A stretch of 35,257 nucleotides of DNA from NCBI GenBank assembly GCA_020441045.1, contig JAGRMV010000003.1, positions 1 through 35,257 on the forward strand. Reading direction: 5' to 3'. Source of the stretch: Deltaproteobacteria bacterium. Lineage in GTDB: Bacteria > Bdellovibrionota_G > JALEGL01 > JAGRMV01. The notes under the pieces were generated by a model. The model made no database searches. It was not told where the DNA came from and saw nothing but the letters and a program-made list of their open reading frames with translations. Position 1 is the stretch's first letter. Each line of letters starts with the position of its first letter. Position numbers and translations under genes: made by a program. This document shows, piece after piece, positions 1 to 7,024 of the stretch.

Positions 1-69
1 GATTTCAACGTTTTCACCCATATAGGGGTTATTGACCTTTACACTCAATACGATAGGATGACACACTAA
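1..69 (+). CDS. C-terminal fragment of an upstream gene, possibly a T2SS component
   Basis: Reading from base 1 there is an open frame of 22 codons ending in TAA at 67-69, one base before the gspN start codon. The other two forward frames are closed by stops at about 23-33. The peptide ends in IDLYTQYDRMTH and has no motif that identifies it. Since gspN usually sits at the end of a type II secretion operon, a gspM/gspL-like gene is the natural guess, but that rests on context only. Confidence 0.4.
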   Translation, partial: DFNVFTHIGVIDLYTQYDRMTH

Positions 70-70
70 T

Positions 71-1006
71 ATGGCACAATTTTCTATCAAATCCTTCCGA
101 GAAAAATACGGTAGATTTATTTTAGTAGGATCTATCGTTTTTTTTATAGGGCTCATCCTGCATTTTCCAGTGCAACGCTTGGCGCCTCTTATCACCACAA
201 TGATAGAAAAAAATACCGGTTATCAGATTTCTGCTTCAGAAATTGCTATTACGATGCCTCCTGGCCTTGATATGCAAGATGTATATGTACAAGGACCGCC
301 GATTATGGATATTCCGGTCAATCATTATTTCGAATCTGTAAAACTATATCCCTCTGTTATGTCTTTACTGACCTATTTTACAAAAAAATCATTGGGAATT
401 TCTTTTAAAGTACAGCGTCAAAAAGAAAGATGGTCTGGCACCGTAGCCTATGGGCCAAAATTTACCGATATAAAAGTCAAAGCAAAAAACTTAGATTACA
501 CCATTACCCAAGATTTAGGTAAACTCAACCCCATGCTTGCCAACCAGAGTATCAGCATCAACTCAAAATTCGACTTTAGCTTTGATTTCGATTCCCCTAC
601 CAAAGAACTTACAAGCAATGACTTTACCAAAGCCAACGGCGCTATCTGGCTTGCATCGAAAGACTCAAACATGGAAAGTGGATTGGTTGGAAAACTTGAT
701 TTTAATGACAGCTTAATCAAAGCTGATCTCAAAAAAGGCACCCTGACAATCGAAGATATACATTTGACTGGGGAAAAACTCTCACTTGCAATTGAAGGCG
801 GACTCAACCTGCAAAAATCCATTGATGCTTCTAAAATCGATAAAGCTGATATCAATCTTTTTATTGACCCTTCTCTTGAACAACTTGTTGGTATGATTAG
901 CATGGTGGGATCCATGAACCAACTCGCTTTTCAAGACAATGTCATGAAATTTAGAATCAGTGGTCCCATCAACAACCTACCCAAATGGAGAGTCACGAGC
1001 TTATGA
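71..1006 (+). CDS. gspN: Type II secretion system protein GspN
   Basis: A 311-residue protein with a short cytoplasmic N-terminus, one membrane anchor at about residues 14-34 and a long periplasmic beta-rich region. The sequence just after the anchor (FPVQRLAPLI, then a GYQISASEI stretch) and the overall length fit the GspN family found in deltaproteobacterial-type type II secretion operons. GspN is an inner-membrane accessory protein of the secretion machine and carries no catalytic residues. The start codon lies one base after the stop of the preceding frame, and the 3' end overlaps the following PilZ gene by ATGA, so this looks like the tail of an operon that enters from the left of the window. 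The assignment is from overall pattern and not from a unique motif. Confidence 0.7.
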   Translation: MAQFSIKSFREKYGRFILVGSIVFFIGLILHFPVQRLAPLITTMIEKNTGYQISASEIAITMPPGLDMQDVYVQGPPIMDIPVNHYFESVKLYPSVMSLLTYFTKKSLGISFKVQRQKERWSGTVAYGPKFTDIKVKAKNLDYTITQDLGKLNPMLANQSISINSKFDFSFDFDSPTKELTSNDFTKANGAIWLASKDSNMESGLVGKLDFNDSLIKADLKKGTLTIEDIHLTGEKLSLAIEGGLNLQKSIDASKIDKADINLFIDPSLEQLVGMISMVGSMNQLAFQDNVMKFRISGPINNLPKWRVTSL

Positions 1007-2199
1007 GTCCAGCTGAACGAAGAAAAGATCAACGCCTTACTTTTCAATCATCTGCCTTTATTGAAAAAGAGTATTTTGGAGGAGCAGATGATGCTTTGAT
1101 TACCAATGTATCAGCAAGCGGCATCAGTATTCAAACCGTATTGACGTTACAACAAGGTGAATTTGTTAGCATTCAACTCGAAAACCCAGCTACACATGAA
1201 AAAATTAGACTGATGGGGGAAGTATCTTGGATTGATCTCACAGATGAAAACAACTCGCAGGCTGGCATCGTTTTTCATCCCATGGACAATGCGCTTACTG
1301 TGAAATTAACCACACTGCTGTCTTCCTTAAAAAACCACCTTGCGCCACAAGTGATAGATACCAGCCCAAAAACCAGCAAACAAAGTGTACATGCTGAGAT
1401 TGAACGTATTTTACAAATACCCTCAACATCGATTCATACCTCATCTCCAGAAAATGAAGAAAAAACTTCTGTCGAGGCAGGTATCGAAAAATCAGCTTTT
1501 GGTCCTGTTCATATGTCCATGCACAACCAGAAAAAACCGATTTCATTGTTCACGATTATCGTCCTTATACTCCTTGTGATTGCAGGCGCTGTGTCGTATT
1601 ACCTGTATGATCAATTTTTAATACAAGATGCTATTTTTAGTTCCCCCATCAACACTTCTGCAACAAAAGAAACTCCTCTCAAACCACAAGACACTGATGA
1701 AATTGTTGAGCAAAACCTTGATGAAACAGGCATTGCCACACAAGACGCTACACCTCCAAAGGCAGACTCCAGTGAACCTGTCCCTACTCCAATGGATGCA
1801 AGCAAAGAAAAGTCCTCTACCTCTACACCTGGCCCTCACCAAGGGATTTTAACATTCCCAACCCATACGTGGCTAAAAACATTTACATGGACTGGAGATC
1901 CTCTCAATCTTGCAATCAATCTAACGTTTACCCAAAACATTGACACACAATCGATCAAAGTCCAAAAACTCAATTTTGATGCCAACAATATTCGCTACTT
2001 GTTGCGGATGCCCTCTCCTGAGGAAACATTAAGTCAAAAAGAAATTGTCATTGACCATCCATTGGTTAAAAGAGCCCGCCTAGGCCTGCATAATCGAGGT
2101 GGCAAAGAAATGCATATTGTTTTTGATGTTACCAGTCCATCGGTGAGCATATCAACACGCCAAATCTCGCCAAAGCAAACTGAAATTACATTTCAATAA
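1003..2199 (+). CDS. Membrane-anchored PilZ-domain protein with C-terminal periplasmic domain
   Basis: The N-terminal 95 residues form a PilZ domain: RRKDQR near the start is the arginine motif and NVSASG about 30 residues later is the (D/N)xSxxG motif, both used to bind cyclic di-GMP. A low-complexity linker leads to one transmembrane helix at about residues 180-202 (ISLFTIIVLILLVIAGAVSY), a Ser/Thr/Pro-rich spacer, and a final domain of about 110 residues predicted to be periplasmic, which looks like a beta-sandwich of AMIN type (weak resemblance). An ATG also exists at 985, but 1003 overlaps the gspN stop as ATGA and has GGAG about 12 bases upstream, so 1003 is preferred. Coupling to gspN suggests that c-di-GMP state is passed across the inner membrane to a secretion or envelope machine; that is inference. 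Confidence 0.75.
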   Translation: MSPAERRKDQRLTFQSSAFIEKEYFGGADDALITNVSASGISIQTVLTLQQGEFVSIQLENPATHEKIRLMGEVSWIDLTDENNSQAGIVFHPMDNALTVKLTTLLSSLKNHLAPQVIDTSPKTSKQSVHAEIERILQIPSTSIHTSSPENEEKTSVEAGIEKSAFGPVHMSMHNQKKPISLFTIIVLILLVIAGAVSYYLYDQFLIQDAIFSSPINTSATKETPLKPQDTDEIVEQNLDETGIATQDATPPKADSSEPVPTPMDASKEKSSTSTPGPHQGILTFPTHTWLKTFTWTGDPLNLAINLTFTQNIDTQSIKVQKLNFDANNIRYLLRMPSPEETLSQKEIVIDHPLVKRARLGLHNRGGKEMHIVFDVTSPSVSISTRQISPKQTEITFQ

Positions 2200-2329
2200 A
2201 ATTTGAACATAGGTGATCATCCAAACAACATGCTACTTACGTAGACTTGGCTGACTGCTCTATAAAGACGCATCAAGGACCTGTGAATGTAACCATGACA
2301 ACAGCCATACTTCAGGCAATGAAATATTG

Positions 2330-2358
2330 TTGAAATACCCCTGGTTTGCGTGTAAAAC
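2330..2358 (+). promoter_or_regulatory. Candidate promoter of tRNA-Cys
   Basis: A TTGAAA box (2330-2335) and a TAAAAC box (2353-2358) are separated by 17 bases. Transcription would start about 9 bases before the mature tRNA 5' end. Each box matches four or five of six consensus positions. Confidence 0.4.
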
Positions 2359-2373
2359 GTCAACTCCGAATAA

Positions 2374-2449
2374 GGCGGCGTACCCAAGTGGCTAAGGGAC
2401 CAGTTTGCAAAACTGTTATTCGTCGGTTCGAATCCGACCGCCGCCTCCA
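2374..2449 (+). tRNA. tRNA-Cys (anticodon GCA)
   Basis: The acceptor arms GGCGGCG (2374-2380) and CGCCGCC (2439-2445) pair fully. The D arm, anticodon arm with loop TTGCAAA (GCA at 2407-2409), and a T arm GTCGG-TTCGAAT-CCGAC are all present. The discriminator base is T (U73), the known identity base of tRNA-Cys, and CCA is encoded at 2447-2449. The outermost anticodon-stem pair (C2400, T2416) is a mismatch. Confidence 0.95.
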
Positions 2450-2660
2450 TCTTTCCTATCTTCCAGATCTACATCTCTACTCATTTATATGAAGCAATTA
2501 CGCCCTCACGGATTCGAACTAAAGTTCGTCTGCTTATTACACTCGCCTTCGCGAGTATCGGACCCCCGCCTTTTCAATATTGATGAAATATATAAACAAG
2601 GCGTTACGCCTTGACCTTGAACAACACCACTGCACTCCCCTGCAACCGATCTATCTACAA
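2450..2660. other. Non-coding, structured spacer between tRNA genes
   Basis: I find no credible gene here. The spacer holds three small perfect hairpins: CGAAC-TAAA-GTTCG at 2515-2528, ACTCGC-CTTC-GCGAGT at 2541-2556, and CAAGGCG-TTA-CGCCTTG at 2597-2613. A tRNA T-loop-like string, GGATTCGAAC, occurs at 2510-2519 but no cloverleaf can be built around it. None of the hairpins is followed by a T tract, so they are not obvious terminators. The run continues into the large inverted repeat at 2660-2728. Confidence 0.6.
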
Positions 2661-2728
2661 GATGCCTATGATCTTATGTTTTTCAAAACTTGCGCAGCTA
2701 TTTGAAAAACATAAGATCATAGGCATCT
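2660..2728. repeat. Perfect 28-bp inverted repeat with 13-nt loop
   Basis: The left arm 2660-2687 (begins AGATGCCTATGATC) and right arm 2701-2728 are exact reverse complements over 28 bases; the loop 2688-2700 is ACTTGCGCAGCTA. It lies between the convergent tRNA-Cys and tRNA-Gly genes. As RNA it would fold into a very stable long hairpin from either strand. There is no flanking T tract, which argues against a classic intrinsic terminator. Confidence 0.9.
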
Positions 2729-2768
2729 CGACCTAAAATATATGAAAAATGTATAGGATTAATAGAAA

Positions 2769-2843
2769 TGGAGCGGGAAAAGGGATTCGAACCCTCGACC
2801 CTCACGTTGGCAACGTGATGCTCTACCACTGAGCTATTCCCGC
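2769..2843 (-). tRNA. tRNA-Gly (anticodon GCC)
   Basis: On the minus strand the sequence begins GCGGGAATAGCTCAGTGG and ends TTCCCGC-T-CCA. Acceptor arms GCGGGAA/TTCCCGC pair fully, the anticodon loop is TTGCCAA (GCC), and the T arm contains GGTTCGAATCC. The CCA end is encoded (complement of 2769-2771) and the discriminator is U, as expected for bacterial tRNA-Gly. Confidence 0.96.
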
Positions 2844-2871
2844 ATACAATTCTCGAAGAACTGAAGATGAG

Positions 2872-2900
2872 GTGATATTTCATGTTAGCTTGAATGTCAA
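2872..2900 (-). promoter_or_regulatory. Candidate promoter of tRNA-Gly
   Basis: On the minus strand a perfect TTGACA (2900-2895) is followed after 17 bases by TATCAC (2877-2872). Predicted initiation is about 20 bases upstream of the mature tRNA. It stands back to back with the forward promoter at 2903-2930. Confidence 0.6.
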
Positions 2901-2902
2901 GT

Positions 2903-2930
2903 TTGCTTCTTTCTTGAAGTGCTTTATAAT
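2903..2930 (+). promoter_or_regulatory. Candidate promoter of the S41 protease gene
   Basis: A perfect TATAAT -10 box sits at 2925-2930, with a weak TTGCTT -35 box at 2903-2908 (16-base spacer). It would give a leader of roughly 65 bases before the start codon at 3004. Confidence 0.5.
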
Positions 2931-3003
2931 GTTAGCAGTCAGCATGTTTTACGATCTTTTAAAATGTGCTATAAAAACAAATAGTTAGAAGGATATCTCT
3001 ACC

Positions 3004-5691
3004 ATGACCAAATTTCGAATTGTCTTTTGTAGTCTTTTTATCACCATTTTTTTTACATTTTCTTCTAGTCAGGCCCAGTCGATGAGCGCCAGTAAAATTT
3101 TTGGTCAATACGCCAAAAAGGACACTTATGAACGTCTCAATCAGGTACTCTATTTCGTACATAGCCAATACGTTGATCCAACCCGAATCAACTTCTCAAA
3201 CATGTTCACCTCTGCCGTGAAAGAACTTTCGCTGAACTTAGCTGAACTCTCTTATACCAAGAAAAAACAGACCATCACCGTTACACTGATCAATCAAAGC
3301 AAAACTTTTTCTACCAAAATACCGTCTATCTACGCTTTACGTAACCAACTTAATGACCTACTCGCATTTGTTGAGGCGCATAAAAAAACGCAAAGCAAAG
3401 AAGGGACCATTGAAGAAAATGCTATTAGTGGCCTCCTGAATACGTTAGATCCACACTCTGTTTTTCTATCCAAGGACATTTTAAGCGAAACCAATGTCGA
3501 TATTGAAGGTAAATTTGGAGGACTTGGTATTGTCATCGGATTCCGCGAAGGCAACCTCACAGTCATTTCTCCCATCGATGGCACCCCTGCAGCCAAAAAA
3601 GGAATCGAGGCTGGTGATCGCATTGTCAAAATTGAAGAAGAACCAACCACTGGTATGACTTTGTTTGAAGCGGTAAGTAAAATGCGTGGTGAGCGAGGCA
3701 CCTTTGTAAATATTGCTATCTTGCGCGAGGGTAACGCAAAAGAAATTCCATTTACGATCAAGCGTGACGTGATTGAAATCATTAACATTGACTCCGCACT
3801 GCTAAGCAATAATATTGGTTATATCAAGCTCAAACGCTTTGATAAATCTGCTGCCAAAGACATCGCATATGAGATTCAGAATTTTCAATCGACTTTAGGC
3901 AAAGAATTAAATGGCCTGATATTGGATTTACGAAACAACCCCGGTGGTCTTTTGGATCAAGCCATAGATGTATCAGACCTGTTCTTACAAGAGGGGGGCA
4001 TTGTCAGCACCGTTGAAAGAAACAACAAATTCAATAGCCGCACAAAAGCCAAGAAAAGCGGACGTGACTTTATCTATCCGATGACACTTTTGATCAATCA
4101 AGGCAGTGCCAGTGCTTCAGAAATTGTTGCTGGCGCTCTGCAAAAAAACAACCGCGCACTTTTGATCGGACAAAAAACTTTTGGTAAAGGTACTGTACAA
4201 AAAATATTTGGCCTACCCAAAGATACCGCGTTAAAGTTAACAGTATCCAAATACCTCACTGTGGATGACATTTCGATTCAGTCGATTGGCATTCGCCCTG
4301 ATATTGAAACCCAACCTGTCTGGGTCAAAGATGATTTTGTACGTTTTCAGCAGTATTTAAAATTTAGAAGTGAATCAGATTTAGACCAGAGCTTTGCCAA
4401 CTATGAAAAGGCGAATAAATCTCTCATAGCACTTCCCTACTTGGTTCCGATTCAAGATGAAGCGGTTGGGGGACAAAGTATTGTTGATGAATATCAATTT
4501 TCTAAACTTTCCTCTAAAGAGAAGGAAGAAAAACTCATGCAAACGTTTGAGATTGAGCTCGCGCATACAATCTTATCGCAAGACCGCGTGAAAAACCTAA
4601 GCCGCACGGAATTGTTCCAAAATGCAAAAGGTGCCATCGCCAAGCTCGAAAAAAATGAACAAAATCAAATCCAATTGGCTTTAAGTAAAAAAGGCATCAA
4701 TTGGACCTACCCACCCAAACCTTCAACCTATTGCAATCCCAAAAAGCTTAGCATCACTACGACGCCCACCATACCAAAAGCAGGTTTTCAAGATAACAGT
4801 AAGATTGAGCTTGTCACCAAGATCAAAAACAATAACGATTGCTCATTTTATCAAGTCAAAGGTATTACAGAATCGAAAAACCCTGTATTTGATCAACACT
4901 TTATCTACATCGGACATATTCAACCTCAACAAGAAGTTTCTATCACCAGTTCGATTGATGTACCTGACTATCAAGCCAAAGGTGTTGAGCTCTTGCAAGT
5001 TGTCATGTCTGATAGTGAGGGCCAAGACATTCACCATCAAAATATTCAAATCCCATTTGCCAAACAAAATCAACCTGAGTTCAAAGTTTCATACACCCAA
5101 AGTAAAAGTGGTGTAAAGCAAGAGCTTAGTTTTAACATCGAAAATACAGGTAACGCTATCAGCAATGAAACACTGCTGGTGATCAAACAAAAAGGAACCA
5201 AAACCTTGGAGTTGACCACCTCAAGACAAGTGGTCAAGGATTTAAAGCCTGGGCAAAAACAAACTGTTCATTTTCCTATCAAACAAGCCAATGTTAATGC
5301 ATCGAATGAGCCTGTTATTGTCACAGTCCAATGTGCAGACGTTCAAAATCGTGTATTCTTAGAACAAGACATTAACTTATCTAAACCGCATCCCAATGGT
5401 GTCATTCAAGCCCCTAAAATTGAGCTCGCGACAGAAAAGTTTTTATCTGTTGTAGGCAAACATGCGATAACATTAACTGGAACAATCGAAGATGATCAAG
5501 AAATCAAAGACATGTATATTTTTGTCAATGATGAAAAAGTTTACTATCAGTTGTTTCCTCTCAAAAGTAGCAAAGAAACTTTTTCAGTTGATTTGCCTCT
5601 TTCTGAACAAGAAAATGTCATCCAAATCATCAGCCGAGATACAAATGATACACAAGGATCTACTGAAGTACATATCTTAAGAAATATATAA
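3004..5691 (+). CDS. Periplasmic C-terminal processing protease (S41 family) with long C-terminal extension
   Basis: An 895-residue exported serine protease of the CtpA/Prc type. Residues 1-25 form a signal peptide ending SSQAQS. A PDZ domain lies at about 169-258 (GGLGIVIGFREGNLTVISPI onward) and selects C-terminal tails of substrates. The catalytic core follows; GSASASEIVAGAL contains the nucleophile Ser370, and Lys395 in TFGKGTVQ is the general base, 25 residues later, the same spacing as Ser430/Lys455 of E. coli Prc. After about residue 560 comes an extension of some 330 residues with beta-rich, Ig-like character, absent from short CtpA proteins. AAGGA lies 11 bases before the start codon. 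In other bacteria such proteases trim lipoproteins and peptidoglycan hydrolases, which fits the mreB gene downstream. The function of the extension is unknown. Confidence 0.9.
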   Translation: MTKFRIVFCSLFITIFFTFSSSQAQSMSASKIFGQYAKKDTYERLNQVLYFVHSQYVDPTRINFSNMFTSAVKELSLNLAELSYTKKKQTITVTLINQSKTFSTKIPSIYALRNQLNDLLAFVEAHKKTQSKEGTIEENAISGLLNTLDPHSVFLSKDILSETNVDIEGKFGGLGIVIGFREGNLTVISPIDGTPAAKKGIEAGDRIVKIEEEPTTGMTLFEAVSKMRGERGTFVNIAILREGNAKEIPFTIKRDVIEIINIDSALLSNNIGYIKLKRFDKSAAKDIAYEIQNFQSTLGKELNGLILDLRNNPGGLLDQAIDVSDLFLQEGGIVSTVERNNKFNSRTKAKKSGRDFIYPMTLLINQGSASASEIVAGALQKNNRALLIGQKTFGKGTVQKIFGLPKDTALKLTVSKYLTVDDISIQSIGIRPDIETQPVWVKDDFVRFQQYLKFRSESDLDQSFANYEKANKSLIALPYLVPIQDEAVGGQSIVDEYQFSKLSSKEKEEKLMQTFEIELAHTILSQDRVKNLSRTELFQNAKGAIAKLEKNEQNQIQLALSKKGINWTYPPKPSTYCNPKKLSITTTPTIPKAGFQDNSKIELVTKIKNNNDCSFYQVKGITESKNPVFDQHFIYIGHIQPQQEVSITSSIDVPDYQAKGVELLQVVMSDSEGQDIHHQNIQIPFAKQNQPEFKVSYTQSKSGVKQELSFNIENTGNAISNETLLVIKQKGTKTLELTTSRQVVKDLKPGQKQTVHFPIKQANVNASNEPVIVTVQCADVQNRVFLEQDINLSKPHPNGVIQAPKIELATEKFLSVVGKHAITLTGTIEDDQEIKDMYIFVNDEKVYYQLFPLKSSKETFSVDLPLSEQENVIQIISRDTNDTQGSTEVHILRNI

Positions 5692-5922
5692 CCTTAAGTA
5701 GCATGTACATATGGCTTTGCAGTGATCAAACAAAAAAAGCTATATCTTAAAGTATGCAAATCATTGTAATTCCTGTATCTATGAGTAGATCTTATTAGTA
5801 TCGGTTGTTACGTAGATCTTTGGTCTGCATTTTTGGGTTCATCTGGTAAAACCAAGACATCCTAAAATCTCACTGCAGCATGTTAGTCGCGTAACACCTA
5901 TTGAGATGTGAGGATAAACGTT
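5692..5922 (+). other. Intergenic region upstream of mreB
   Basis: A spacer of 231 bases without a credible gene. A weak promoter is possible at 5717-5746 (TTGCAG, 18 bases, TATATC). A near-complementary pair, GGTTGTTACG at about 5807 and CGTAACACC at about 5890, could bring the leader into a long imperfect hairpin, but the interior pairing is patchy. Confidence 0.3.
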
Positions 5923-6966
5923 TTGTTACGATCTTTTTTTTCAGGCTTTTTGCACGACCTGGCCATTGACTTAGGCACTGCCAATACTTTGGTATACCAT
6001 CAAGACAAAGGTATCATTGTCAATGAGCCTTCGGTAGTAGCTGTTTCAAGTGCCGACGAAATCGAAGATCGTGAAGTACTTGCCATTGGCAATAAAGCCA
6101 AAGAAATGGCTGGCAAGGCCCCACAATCGATTCAAGTGATTCGTCCAATCAAAGATGGTGTTATCGCCGATTTTTCAACGACCGAGGCAATGCTTAAACA
6201 TTTTATTGCAAAAGCGACCTCCAAAAGGTCTCTTTTTCGCCCGCGCGTTGCAATTTGTATCCCATCTGGAGTCACTGAGGTCGAAAAGCGGGCTGTCGAG
6301 GAGTCAGCGCTATCTGCTGGAGCCAGAGAAGTATTTCTTGTTGAAGAGCCAGTTGCAGCAGCCATCGGAGCAGGTCTTCCCATTATGGAGCCCTCCGGTA
6401 ACATGATTGTTGATATTGGTGGAGGTACAACCGAAGTTGCATTGATCTCTTTAGGTGGCATTGTCATTGCCAACTCGATTCGAACTGCGGGTGATCAGAT
6501 GGATGAAGCGCTGGTCACCCATATGAAAAAGAAATATTCATTGTTAATCGGCGACACCACTGCAGAAACAATTAAGATGCAATATGGCGAGGCTTTTCCT
6601 TCAGATGTTACAGATAAAGTATCTCTCAAAGGTCGTGATTTGATCCGCGGTATTCCAAGGACTGTACAAATCACGCGTGATGAAATTCGAGAATCTTTAC
6701 AAGAACCCATTCGTAATATTATCGAAGCCATCCGACAAACCCTTGAAAAAACACCTCCTGAACTCGCATCTGATATTCACGATCATGGCATTGTATTGAC
6801 AGGCGGCGTAGCGCAACTGAAAAACTTAGATAAATTGATTCATGAAGAAACCGGTCTTCCTGTCACTTTGGCAGAAAATCCGCTACTGAGTGTTGTGATG
6901 GGCACAGGAAAAATTCTTAGTGATTTAGAAACGTATCAAAGTGTGTTGATTCGTCGACAATTTTAA
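5923..6966 (+). CDS. mreB: Rod shape-determining protein MreB
   Basis: A bacterial actin that polymerises under the inner membrane and directs lateral peptidoglycan synthesis. The actin-fold signatures are clear: DLAIDLGTANTLVY (phosphate 1), the EEPVAAAIGAGLP segment, DIGGGTTEVALISLGG (phosphate 2) and VLTGGVAQLKNLD (adenosine region). A GTG at 5908 would add five residues; the TTG at 5923 is preferred because GAGG lies nine bases upstream, the protein then begins MLRSFFSGFLHDLAID as in other MreBs, and the length becomes 347 residues, exactly that of E. coli MreB. Unusually, mreC and mreD do not follow; the next gene is an MFS transporter. It may be one of several mreB copies in the genome. 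Confidence 0.95.
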   Translation: MLRSFFSGFLHDLAIDLGTANTLVYHQDKGIIVNEPSVVAVSSADEIEDREVLAIGNKAKEMAGKAPQSIQVIRPIKDGVIADFSTTEAMLKHFIAKATSKRSLFRPRVAICIPSGVTEVEKRAVEESALSAGAREVFLVEEPVAAAIGAGLPIMEPSGNMIVDIGGGTTEVALISLGGIVIANSIRTAGDQMDEALVTHMKKKYSLLIGDTTAETIKMQYGEAFPSDVTDKVSLKGRDLIRGIPRTVQITRDEIRESLQEPIRNIIEAIRQTLEKTPPELASDIHDHGIVLTGGVAQLKNLDKLIHEETGLPVTLAENPLLSVVMGTGKILSDLETYQSVLIRRQF

Positions 6967-7024
6967 GTCAAACTTACATCACCCCCACCTTGCCTTCCAT
7001 TTTGAATCTGATAGGAACGGCACT

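Noticed and set aside
496-915. 139-codon antisense frame in gspN
   Set aside because: Shadow of gspN, low-complexity Ser/Leu composition and no support.
2499-2571. tRNA-like string with GGATTCGAAC, possible third tRNA or tRNA fragment on the minus strand
   Set aside because: T-loop-like bases are present but no T stem, acceptor stem or anticodon arm can be paired around them; described only as part of a structured spacer.
3330-3809. 159-codon antisense frame within the S41 protease gene
   Set aside because: It mirrors a strongly conserved PDZ/protease coding region and has no ribosome site; a shadow frame.
5807-5898. Leader riboswitch upstream of mreB
   Set aside because: Only the closing GGTTGTTACG/CGTAACACC pair is convincing; interior pairing is poor and matches no riboswitch class I know.
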